From positions 1 to 16,342 of the forward strand of contig CALLHY010000044.1 in NCBI GenBank assembly GCA_938009275.1: 16,342 bases of DNA. Reading direction: 5' to 3'. The position numbers and the translations under genes are program-made. Positions 6,640 to 14,387 of this stretch are shown here, one piece after another (the stretch's first letter is position 1; every line of letters starts with the position of its first letter). The notes below the pieces were generated by a model that was not told the DNA's origin, did not search any database, and was given only the letters and a program-made list of their open reading frames with translations. This DNA is from an uncultured bacterium (GTDB lineage Bacteria > Cloacimonadota > Cloacimonadia > Cloacimonadales > Cloacimonadaceae).

Positions 6640-7911
6640 CTATTCGCGGTAATAGATTGCCTGAATTGGATCGATGCTTGCCGCTTTTAGGGCAGGATAT
6701 AAACCGGATAGGAAGCCAACCAACAAGGAAAATCCCACGCCCACTGCCACTCCCTGATAGGGCATATACAGAGGAAAGTGAATGGCTTTGGCAATAACTG
6801 ATACCAGAATCCATGAAAGAACTACCCCGGTGATGGCACCCCAAAAAGCCAGAGCAAGGGCTTCAAAGATAAAGTAGAAAAAGATGTCTGTTTCACTTGC
6901 GCCGATGCTCTTGCGAATCCCTATCTCGCTCATACGTTCCTGGATGGATATAAGCAGAGTGCTAAACAGACCGATGCCGCCCACAATCAGCGATATTGAG
7001 GCAATAGCGATAAGCGTGATGTTCCATTTCTTCATGAATTTTTCCACCTCCTGGGTGATGGTAAGGAGAAAATCTCCCACATCCATGAAGGTGAAATTTG
7101 GATACATGTTATGGCGCGATAACAATAGCTGTCGTGCTTCACGTTTGAGGGCTCTATATCCATCCTGAGATGACGCTTGCAGGTATATCTGATGCAGTGT
7201 TCCCCCGGTTCCGAAGTATTTCGCGCCGTACTTCAGGGGTACATATACGGCTTTGAGATCTTCCCTGCGCTCCCAGGTATTAAAATTCATGCCATTGTTC
7301 GTCGCCAATGCATCGGAAGATAACACGCCCACTATCCGAAATCGGTGTTCACCAAGCAGCAAATACTGGCCAACCGGTTCTTTCCCGGCGAAATACTCCT
7401 CGGCAAAGTGATAGCCCAACACCGCCACAGCCATGGCGTTTTCGTTCTCATACTCGTTAAAGTATCTGCCCTTGCCGACATTATAGGTTTTGTTGCGCAG
7501 AAACTCGGTATCAGTGGCGCGTAGCCGTACGGTTCGGGATTTGTTACCGATATTGAACAACCCGCTGGACTCAATTATGCCATACATGCTTTTGTAGCTT
7601 AGCTGTTCCTTTATGGCCAGATAATCATCATAATTCAAGCTGGGGATGCTCTGGGTAGATCGTTTAATCCCCCCAGAAGCGCTTACGCTACCCCGCTCTG
7701 GTTCGTTGTATCCAGGGGTTATAACCAGCGAAAAGTTCCATCCCATGCCTTCCATATTACGGTTTATCAGCTCTTTCAGTGCATAGATGCTGGAAAACAT
7801 GGTAACCACAGCCAATACGCCGATCACTATACCCGTTAGGGTAAGTGAAGACCTTATCTTGTGGCTCATGATGCTCTGAATTGCGCTTTTTATGCCGTCT
7901 TGAAAGTGCAT
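6640..7911 (-). CDS. MacB/FtsX-type ABC transporter permease
   Basis: This 423-residue inner-membrane protein has the MacB arrangement: one N-terminal membrane helix (about 23-45), a long periplasmic domain (about 50-290), then three helices (about 297-322, 343-373, 386-405). ERMSEIGIRKSIGA (325-338) is the conserved cytoplasmic stretch that touches the ATPase in this family, and GLYPALKAASIDPIQAIYYR closes the protein. Relatives move lipoproteins, macrolides or peptides, or act as mechanotransmission permeases; the cargo here is unknown. No ATP-binding subunit or membrane-fusion protein is encoded in the window, so it must pair with a partner elsewhere. It starts 2 nt after the topA stop and is the last gene of the secA-topA operon. 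Its stop abuts the convergent nucleotidyltransferase stop. No good Shine-Dalgarno site lies close, so coupling is likely. Confidence 0.9.
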   Translation of the reverse strand: MHFQDGIKSAIQSIMSHKIRSSLTLTGIVIGVLAVVTMFSSIYALKELINRNMEGMGWNFSLVITPGYNEPERGSVSASGGIKRSTQSIPSLNYDDYLAIKEQLSYKSMYGIIESSGLFNIGNKSRTVRLRATDTEFLRNKTYNVGKGRYFNEYENENAMAVAVLGYHFAEEYFAGKEPVGQYLLLGEHRFRIVGVLSSDALATNNGMNFNTWERREDLKAVYVPLKYGAKYFGTGGTLHQIYLQASSQDGYRALKREARQLLLSRHNMYPNFTFMDVGDFLLTITQEVEKFMKKWNITLIAIASISLIVGGIGLFSTLLISIQERMSEIGIRKSIGASETDIFFYFIFEALALAFWGAITGVVLSWILVSVIAKAIHFPLYMPYQGVAVGVGFSLLVGFLSGLYPALKAASIDPIQAIYYRE

Positions 7912-7913
7912 AA

Positions 7914-10133
7914 TCAGTCCAATACTTCCTTACACTTGGGACACTGCTTGCTGGTTCCCTTATCCTTGCTGTATTTCTCTACGATGTAGGGGTTACCGCA
8001 GTGGGGGCAGGCGATATCCAGAGGTTTGTCGTTAGTTATAAACTTACATTCAGGATAGCGATTGCAGGAGTAAAACGGGCGTCCTGTTTTGCTTTTGCGG
8101 GAGGTTAGCTCGCCTATGCCACACTCGGGACACTTTATCCCCATGGTTTTGGGACGCGCATACTTGCATTTAGGATAAGTGGAACAGGCGATAAACTCAC
8201 CGAACTTACCGGAGCGCATTACTAATGGGCTGCCGCATTGAGGGCAGTTTTCGTCTAAGGTAGAAGGAACCAGTATTACTATCTTGCCTTCTGCATCACG
8301 CTTAAAGCTTTTGCTGTTCTTGCATTCGGGATAGCGGCTGCAGGAAAGAAACTCTCCTCCTTTGCTGCGTTTAATTACCATGGTTCCGGTTTTGCACAGA
8401 TCACAGCCAAGTCCGCTGTCTTGCACGAAGCTATTCTTTTCTTTTTTTACGTCTATCTTGGTTATCAATGCCTGAAGCTGGTCGTAATAAGAGCGCACCA
8501 AGTCTGTCCAAACTATGTGGCTATACTCAACCTTGTCCAGCTTATCTTCCATCTCGGCGGTGAACTTAACATTGAATATAGCATCGAAATTATCCACCAA
8601 AAAGCGGTTTACATCTATCCCCAACGAAGATGGCAGAAACGACTTCTTTTCCATAAGTACATACTTGCGGTTGCGAATAGTGCTAATAATGGAAGCATAG
8701 GTAGAGGGACGGCCAATGCCCTTGGCTTCCAGTTCTTTTATCAAAGATGCCTCTGTGAATCGCGAAGGCGGGGAGGTGAAGTGCTGTGTGGACAAGAGGT
8801 CGCTGTGTAGCAGTTCATCATCTTTGCCGTAGTCGTCGTGTATTTTTTCGCCCAGGGGGATGTTTACATGCGGATATGCTTTCAAAAATCCTTCCTCGGA
8901 AATCTGATTGCCGTTTGCGCCAAATCTGGCTTTGCCAATGCTAATCTTTGCGGCACTAACCAATAGCTTTGCCGGCTTCATCTGAGTGGCAATAAAGCGT
9001 TGCCAGATTAGTGTGTAAAGCTTCAGTTGCTCTTTGCTTAAAAGCCCTTCCAAGCTTTCGGGAGTACGGAAAGGATCGGTGGGACGGATGGCTTCATGGG
9101 CATCCTGTGCACTCTGCTTGTTTTTGAAAACCCGCACACTAGCATTTAGCATGTTTGCGCCAAAACGCTCTTTTATCAGCTCCTTACAGCTTGCCACAGC
9201 CTCTTCTGCTATACGAGTGGAGTCTGTTCTCATGTAGGTAATCAGTCCCGCGCTTTCTCCGCCCAGGTCTATACCCTCATACAAAGCCTGGGCTATGCTC
9301 ATAGTTCGTTGTGCCTGAAATCCCAGTATTTTTGAGGCTTCTTGCTGCAAGGTGCTGGTTATAAAAGGTGCCGGAGGCTCCACATTCCTGTTGCTACGCT
9401 TAATCTCGCTTAGCAGAGCCGGGTCATTCTTTATAGATTCCACCAGTTGCAAAGCTGTTTGCTCGTCGGCAATCTCTATCTTTTTACCGTCGAACATCTC
9501 CAGGCTGGCAGAAAACTTAGGCAATTTATCCCGCCAGAAGTCGGCTTCCACTTTCCAAAATTCTTTGGGGACAAATGCCTGTATCTCCGCTTCCCGCTCG
9601 CAGATAAGCCTTAGGGCTACCGATTGCACTCGTCCGGCAGAAAGATCTTTGGCTATCACTTTCCATAAAAGCGGGCTAACTCCATAGCCAACTATACGGT
9701 CTAATATCCGTCGCGCTTGCTGGGCATCAACCTTGGCAATGTCTATATAGCCGGGATTTTCTATGGATGAGCTGATGGCTTTGGCGGTAATTTCGTTAAA
9801 CACTATGCGATACACGGGTTTACCCTTCACTTCTTTTGCCAATGCTTCGTTCAGGTGCCAGGCAATCGCCTCTCCTTCGCGGTCATGGTCGCTTGCCAGA
9901 TAGATAGCTTCGGCAGCACTGGCAGCTTCTTTCAGCTCGCTTATCACCTTGGTCTTTTTCTTGTCTATCACATACTTGGGCTTAAAGTTCTTTTCCACAT
10001 CCACGCCCAATTCATGCTGCGGCAGGTCACGTATATGCCCCATAGAAGCTTTTACGCTATACTGATTCTTTAGAAACTTGCTAATGGTTCCTGCCTTGGC
10101 CGGCGATTCTACTATTATTAATCCTTTTGCCAT
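7914..10133 (-). CDS. topA: DNA topoisomerase I (type IA)
   Basis: This enzyme relaxes negative supercoils by transient single-strand cleavage. The N-terminal Toprim domain starts with GLIIVESPAKA and holds the metal-binding SDHDREGEAIAWHL (about residues 82-94, counted with the upstream ATG). The active tyrosine is in GLITYMRTDSTR (Y301 in that count), and GIGRPSTYASI (473-483) is conserved. The C-terminus carries four CxxC...C zinc ribbons (about 578-605, 631-657, 669-697, 710-735), the last with CPKCKE. The length (739-740) is normal. Two adjacent ATG codons compete. AAAGGA lies 3 nt before the first (10134-10136) and 6 nt before the second (10131-10133), so I take the second, which gives the family-typical MAKGL start. 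The gene begins about 10 nt after the secA stop. Confidence 0.96.
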   Translation of the reverse strand: MAKGLIIVESPAKAGTISKFLKNQYSVKASMGHIRDLPQHELGVDVEKNFKPKYVIDKKKTKVISELKEAASAAEAIYLASDHDREGEAIAWHLNEALAKEVKGKPVYRIVFNEITAKAISSSIENPGYIDIAKVDAQQARRILDRIVGYGVSPLLWKVIAKDLSAGRVQSVALRLICEREAEIQAFVPKEFWKVEADFWRDKLPKFSASLEMFDGKKIEIADEQTALQLVESIKNDPALLSEIKRSNRNVEPPAPFITSTLQQEASKILGFQAQRTMSIAQALYEGIDLGGESAGLITYMRTDSTRIAEEAVASCKELIKERFGANMLNASVRVFKNKQSAQDAHEAIRPTDPFRTPESLEGLLSKEQLKLYTLIWQRFIATQMKPAKLLVSAAKISIGKARFGANGNQISEEGFLKAYPHVNIPLGEKIHDDYGKDDELLHSDLLSTQHFTSPPSRFTEASLIKELEAKGIGRPSTYASIISTIRNRKYVLMEKKSFLPSSLGIDVNRFLVDNFDAIFNVKFTAEMEDKLDKVEYSHIVWTDLVRSYYDQLQALITKIDVKKEKNSFVQDSGLGCDLCKTGTMVIKRSKGGEFLSCSRYPECKNSKSFKRDAEGKIVILVPSTLDENCPQCGSPLVMRSGKFGEFIACSTYPKCKYARPKTMGIKCPECGIGELTSRKSKTGRPFYSCNRYPECKFITNDKPLDIACPHCGNPYIVEKYSKDKGTSKQCPKCKEVLD

Positions 10134-10143
10134 CATCTATCCT

Positions 10144-13100
10144 TTAGTCTTCAAAGTCTTCGTGTTGCCCACAGCATTTCTTATACTTTTTTCCGCTTCC
10201 GCAGGGGCAGGGATCGTTGCGTCCAACCTTTGCCGCCACGCGAACCGGACGCTGCTTTTCTTCCGGGGTATTGGTATTAAACTGCGGAGGGGCAGTCATA
10301 TTCTGATTCATCTGTTGCTGCGCCATAGCCTGCTGCTGAGCGTGAATAAATGCGCTCATATCGTCATGGCTAAGATTGGCATGCTTTAGCATATCTTCCA
10401 TCTGTGCCTGAGACAAGATATAGGTGGTAAACACCTTTTTGGTAACGTTCTCCTGTATTCTGCCAATCAGGTTTTGGAAAAGCTCAAAGCTCTCTTTTTT
10501 ATACTCGATAAGCGGGTCTTTGTTGGCATAAGAACGCAAATGCACACCATCTTTCAGTAAGTCCATCTCATGCAGGTGATCCCGCCATTCGTTATCCACC
10601 ACTTCCAATAGCGCACGGCGTTCAATGTTACGCAGTTGCTCTGCCCCAATCTGTGCCTCTTTATGTTCATAAGCCTGAAGGGCAAAGTCTGTTAATGTAT
10701 TTAGCAACAGGTCTTTATTCAAATGGTCACTTTCCAGGTCGGAAGGCGTTATGCCCAGATTAAGACTATTTCTGAACCAATGGCAAATGCGCTCCAGATT
10801 CCAATCTTCAGGATAGCTATCCGGCGGGATGATGTCGGCAATGGTATTCTCTATAGTCTCGCTTATCATCTCCAAAATCTCGGGCTTCAGGTCATAACCC
10901 TTTAGTACACTGCGGCGATAGGAATAGATAACCTCGCGCTGTTGATTCATTACCTCATCGTACTTTATAAGGTTCTTACGAATCTCAAAGTTATGTTCCT
11001 CAACCCTTTTCTGTGCCTTTTCCACAGCCTTGGTCATCCAGGGATGGCGAATGGCATCACCCGGCTTTAGCCCAATCTTCATCATCATGGGAGCAATGCG
11101 GTCACTGCCAAACAGGCGCATCAGATCATCTTCTAAAGACAGGAAAAAGCGTGAGGTGCCCGGATCGCCCTGACGTCCGGCACGGCCACGTAACTGGCGG
11201 TCTATACGTCTGCTTTCATGGCGTTCACTGCCTATAACGTGCAAGCCGTCCAATGGCAAGCCCCAGGGGAAGTCGTCGGTTAAGGCATTGGACAAATTGC
11301 GATAGCTCTCGGAGCTTCCTGTCACCACGCCCTTGCCCAGCTTGATGTCTGTTCCGCGTCCCGCCATGTTGGTGGCAATGGTAACCGCTCCTGGCTGTCC
11401 CGCTCCGGTTATAATCTCTGCTTCGCGCTGGTGTTGGCGTGCATTCAGTACATTGTGAGCAATGCCCTTGCGCTTTAAGAGGCGGGATAGAATCTCGCTT
11501 ACCTCCACGCTAACCGTACCTACCAGCACAGGCTTTTGCCGCTCGTGCCAATATGATATCTCGTTTATAATGGCTTGATACTTATCGTTTTTGCTAAGGT
11601 AAATCATGTCATCGTGGTCTATACGCGTAATCGGCACATTGGTAGGAATTGCCATAACGGGCAGCTTATAGATTTCCATAAATTCCGATTCCTCGGTTAT
11701 GGCAGTACCCGTCATACCTGCCAGCTTTTCGAACATGCGGAAATAGTTTTGCAACGTGATGGTGGCAAAGGTTTGCGTTCCGGCTTCTATCTCCACGTTT
11801 TCTTTGGCTTCCAAAGCCTGATGCAAGCCATCGGAAAAGCGTCTGCCGGGCATCTGCCTGCCGGTGAATTCATCCACTATTATCACCTTGTTATCTATCA
11901 CCACATATTCCTGATCGTTTTCGAACAAGGTGAAAGCGCGTAGAAGCTGATTTATGTTATGCAGCTTCTCGCTTTTGTCCATAAATCTACCGGTTACAGA
12001 CTCTTTTTGCGCCATCTTTTGGGCATCGCTTAGCTTCTCATTAGCGTCCACCTCGCCCAACAGTTCGTCTAAACTCTGAACCACAAACAGGTCACTTTCT
12101 CGCCTGGCAAGCAGTTCGCGCCCCTTTTCGCAGAGATCAACGCTGTTATGCCGTTCTTCCACCACGAAAAACAGGTTCTCGTCCAGCTCGTGCATGTTTT
12201 TATCGCGTAGATACATGCCTTCGATGTCGTTAACCATCTTTTTCAGCTCGCCATCCTGCATCAGCTTCATAAAAGCTTTGTTGCGCGGAGCAGCACGTTT
12301 CACCAATAGCAGGTTCTTTGCCAGGCGTTGATTGTCCGGCTTGGGGTTATCGTCTTTTATGTCTTCCTTTATCTCGCTTAAATAGCGTTGCACCAGCGCA
12401 TTTTGATTTTGCACAAGCTGGGCAATCATTGGCCTTAGCTCGTGATAAAAGTTTTTGTCCTGGGCAATGGGGCCACTGATAATAAGCGGGGTTCTGGCTT
12501 CGTCCACCAATATGCTATCCACTTCGTCCACAATGGCATAGTAAAAGTCGCGCTGAACCAGTTGCTCCGGCGAAACCGCCATGTTATCACGCAGATAATC
12601 GAAGCCAAATTCACTGTTCATGCCATAGGTAACGTCGCAGGCATAAGCCCTTTTCCTGCCCGCAAAGTCCATTCCAGTGGTTATACAGCCCACCTGCATG
12701 CCGTGGAAATTAAAGATGGGGCTCATCCATTCCGCGTCACGACTGGCAAGGTAATCATTCACCGTTACCAGATGCGCTCCTCTGCCCACCAAAGCATTCA
12801 AGAACAACGGCAGGGTAGCCACCAGGGTTTTACCCTCACCCGTAGCCATTTCGGCAATCTTGCCGTCATGCAGAGCCATACCGCCAATTAGCTGCACATC
12901 AAAGGGAACCATGTTCCACTCCTGCATGTGCTCACGCACCATAAAGCTTTTACCTACCATGCGCCGGCAGGTGTCTTTCACAAGGGCAAACACCTCGGGC
13001 AGAAGGTCATCCAGCGTGTTTTTGGTAAGCTTTTTTAGCTCCTTGCGCGTTTCATCTATGCGGTTATCTAACCGGCTGCGCTCGCTGTCTTCATTAACAG

Positions 13101-13320
13101 CGCGGTAATCACGTTGCAGCTCTTCCAGTTCTGTGCGAAGCGGTAATAGCTTTTCGGCAATCTCGCCGCGTATTTCGATAATCCTGTCACGCAACTGGTC
13201 GTCGGAATACTGCGCTAATGTGTCATAAATCTGCTTTATCTCATTTACAATTGGTTCGTAATGCTTTAGTTCTTGGCTGGATTTATCGCCAAACAGCTTT
13301 TTTAATAGTTTTTCTAACAT
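10144..13320 (-). CDS. secA: Preprotein translocase ATPase SecA
   Basis: SecA is the cytosolic and membrane-peripheral motor that pushes preproteins through SecYEG. From the ATG at 13320 it has 1058 residues and starts MLEKLLKKLFGDKS. The start is chosen because AAAGGAC stands 5 nt ahead. The alternative at 13377 would lie within a few bases of the transcription start. Walker A MATGEGKT is near 158-165 and the DEAD-type DEVDSILVDEARTPL near 265-279. MAGRGTDIKLG, IGSERHESRRIDRQLRGRAGRQGDPG and WRDHLHEMDLLKDG follow as in the family. The SEC-C zinc motif NDPCPCGSGKKYKKCC closes the protein (C1038, C1040, C1049, C1050). It is longer than the roughly 900 residues of E. coli SecA. Extra sequence lies in a charged coiled-coil-like stretch at about 60-105 and in a region at about 290-430. 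It heads the operon with topA and the permease. Confidence 0.97.
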   Translation of the reverse strand: MLEKLLKKLFGDKSSQELKHYEPIVNEIKQIYDTLAQYSDDQLRDRIIEIRGEIAEKLLPLRTELEELQRDYRAVNEDSERSRLDNRIDETRKELKKLTKNTLDDLLPEVFALVKDTCRRMVGKSFMVREHMQEWNMVPFDVQLIGGMALHDGKIAEMATGEGKTLVATLPLFLNALVGRGAHLVTVNDYLASRDAEWMSPIFNFHGMQVGCITTGMDFAGRKRAYACDVTYGMNSEFGFDYLRDNMAVSPEQLVQRDFYYAIVDEVDSILVDEARTPLIISGPIAQDKNFYHELRPMIAQLVQNQNALVQRYLSEIKEDIKDDNPKPDNQRLAKNLLLVKRAAPRNKAFMKLMQDGELKKMVNDIEGMYLRDKNMHELDENLFFVVEERHNSVDLCEKGRELLARRESDLFVVQSLDELLGEVDANEKLSDAQKMAQKESVTGRFMDKSEKLHNINQLLRAFTLFENDQEYVVIDNKVIIVDEFTGRQMPGRRFSDGLHQALEAKENVEIEAGTQTFATITLQNYFRMFEKLAGMTGTAITEESEFMEIYKLPVMAIPTNVPITRIDHDDMIYLSKNDKYQAIINEISYWHERQKPVLVGTVSVEVSEILSRLLKRKGIAHNVLNARQHQREAEIITGAGQPGAVTIATNMAGRGTDIKLGKGVVTGSSESYRNLSNALTDDFPWGLPLDGLHVIGSERHESRRIDRQLRGRAGRQGDPGTSRFFLSLEDDLMRLFGSDRIAPMMMKIGLKPGDAIRHPWMTKAVEKAQKRVEEHNFEIRKNLIKYDEVMNQQREVIYSYRRSVLKGYDLKPEILEMISETIENTIADIIPPDSYPEDWNLERICHWFRNSLNLGITPSDLESDHLNKDLLLNTLTDFALQAYEHKEAQIGAEQLRNIERRALLEVVDNEWRDHLHEMDLLKDGVHLRSYANKDPLIEYKKESFELFQNLIGRIQENVTKKVFTTYILSQAQMEDMLKHANLSHDDMSAFIHAQQQAMAQQQMNQNMTAPPQFNTNTPEEKQRPVRVAAKVGRNDPCPCGSGKKYKKCCGQHEDFED

Positions 13321-13386
13321 GCTGCGTCCTTTCTTTGCCCCAAGTGTTATGGAGGCTGTTTTGAGGTGCCATTTCACCCCGTTCGG

Positions 13387-13417
13387 TCTATAGAATTATG
13401 ATGGGAAATTATGTCAA
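13387..13417 (-). promoter_or_regulatory. Likely promoter of the secA-topA-permease operon
   Basis: On the minus strand TTGACA (13412-13417) is followed by TATAGA (13387-13392) with a 19-nt spacer; TCTATA at 17 nt is an alternative -10. The -35 continues as TTGACATAAT, the same ten bases as the two secure plus-strand promoters here. The leader would be about 60 nt. Confidence 0.5.
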
Positions 13418-13458
13418 CAAAAACAGCTTTTCGCTGCTAAACACCCGAGGTTAGGGCT

Positions 13459-13496
13459 ATTGTTTATTACTATGAGTAAAGGAGGAGGGAGGAACA
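13459..13496 (+). repeat. Diverged remnant of the purine-rich repeat linker
   Basis: ATTGTTTA followed by GAGTAAAGGAG and further purines recalls the linker after the full hairpin elements (ATTGTTTAAC..GAGTAAAGGAG). It suggests that a further, largely eroded unit once preceded the first array. Confidence 0.5.
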
Positions 13497-13512
13497 TTAA
13501 GCGTGATAAGTT

Positions 13513-13698
13513 AGACGTTAACGGATAAACAGGTTAGAGGGTTAACAGGTTATCGGGTTAATGGGTTAGAGGGTTAGAGGGTTAGAGGGTTAGAGGGTTA
13601 GAGGGTTAACGGGTTAACGGGTTAGCAGGTTAGCAGATTTACGGGTTAATGGGTTAACGGGTTAACAGGTTATCGGGTTAATGGGTTAACGGGTTTTA
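13513..13698 (+). repeat. Octamer array GGGTTAAC/GGGTTAGA, first block
   Basis: About 20 degenerate 8-nt units, mostly GGGTTAAC and GGGTTAGA, with AGGTTAAC, AGGTTATC and GGGTTAAT variants. Eight successive units from 13563 to 13621 carry intact GGG runs at exact 8-bp steps. The array leads straight into the first full hairpin element. No ORF is present. Confidence 0.92.
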
Positions 13699-13869
13699 TT
13701 GGTTTATATGCTAATGGGTAGATAGGTAACCCTTTAAAGTTCTGTAAGAACGGCAGATACTAGCCTGAGGCGTGAGCCTCAGGTATCAGGCAATACCAAT
13801 ACAAAGTCCCTCGGGGACGACAGAATTGTTTAACAAAGAGTAAAGGAGCAAAAGAGGAGAAGAGAGATT
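13674..13869 (+). repeat. 196-bp direct repeat, copy 1 (contains 106-bp hairpin element copy B)
   Basis: This is identical by eye to 13960-14155. It holds the last octamers, an AT-rich stretch (GGTTTTATTGG), the 106-bp element (13716-13821) and a purine-rich linker (to 13869). The hairpins are GTTCT/AGAAC (13739-13751), CCTGAGGC-GTGA-GCCTCAGG (13764-13783) and GTCCC-TCG-GGGAC (13806-13818). Confidence 0.95.
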
Positions 13870-13980
13870 TACGGGTTAACGGGTTAACGGGTTAACGGGT
13901 TAGAGGGTTAGAGGGTTAACGAGTTAATGGGTTAAAGGGTTAGAGGATTTACGGGTTAACGGGTTAATGGGTTAACGGGT
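13870..13980 (+). repeat. Octamer array, second block
   Basis: Octamers of the same GGGTTAAC/GGGTTAGA type, with a GGATTTAC interruption that also occurs near 13636 as AGATTTAC. The order of variants differs from the first block. Its last units (from 13960) belong to the second 196-bp repeat. Confidence 0.88.
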
Positions 13981-14155
13981 TTTATTGGTTTATATGCTAA
14001 TGGGTAGATAGGTAACCCTTTAAAGTTCTGTAAGAACGGCAGATACTAGCCTGAGGCGTGAGCCTCAGGTATCAGGCAATACCAATACAAAGTCCCTCGG
14101 GGACGACAGAATTGTTTAACAAAGAGTAAAGGAGCAAAAGAGGAGAAGAGAGATT
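13960..14155 (+). repeat. 196-bp direct repeat, copy 2 (contains 106-bp hairpin element copy C, 14002-14107)
   Basis: No difference from 13674-13869 was found by eye. The period between copies is 286 bp. It includes the purine-rich linker, GAGTAAAGGAGCAAAAGAGG and following bases, up to 14155. Confidence 0.95.
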
Positions 14156-14256
14156 AACGGGTTAACGGGTTAGAGGGTTATCAGGTTAACAGGTTAATGG
14201 TTAGATGGGTAACACTTTAAAGTTTTGTAAGAACGGCGGATACTAGCCTGAGGCGT
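14156..14256 (+). repeat. Short octamer array plus truncated hairpin element copy D
   Basis: About five octamers (14156-14200) precede an element matching the 5' half of the 106-bp repeat, with several substitutions. It shares AACACTTTAAAG with the left copy. The match stops at CCTGAGGCGT (14256), inside the loop of the main hairpin, so the 3' half and linker are missing. Confidence 0.85.
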
Positions 14257-14328
14257 ATGTCTGGATGTCAGGAAACATCGCGAGATCATACTGATTACTA
14301 AATAAAGTTAATGCAAAGCACAATAAAC
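14257..14328. other. AT-rich spacer without recognised features
   Basis: No ORF, repeat or RNA gene is recognised between the truncated repeat and the next promoter. Confidence 0.6.
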
Positions 14329-14357
14329 TTGACATAATCTATGTAACACAATAATTA
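14329..14357 (+). promoter_or_regulatory. Sigma-70-type promoter of the secreted protein gene
   Basis: TTGACA (14329-14334) and TAATTA (14352-14357) are separated by 17 nt. The start of transcription would be near 14364, giving a leader of about 24 nt that contains the Shine-Dalgarno site AAAGGAGG (14376-14383). No palindromic operator is seen. Confidence 0.75.
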
Positions 14358-14387
14358 CGGTCGCGTTGCAAAATCAAAGGAGGATTT

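Noticed and set aside
8421..8810. Plus-strand ORFs inside topA and secA
   Set aside because: They are antisense shadows of long, well-conserved genes with no ribosome sites or recognisable motifs.
13321..13377. secA start at 13377
   Set aside because: It lies within a few bases of the predicted transcription start; ATG 13320 has AAAGGAC at proper distance and a family-like N-terminus.
13513..14200. CRISPR-like array
   Set aside because: Units are 8 bp and contiguous, with no 20-40 bp spacers and no cas genes; it is a tandem octamer array.
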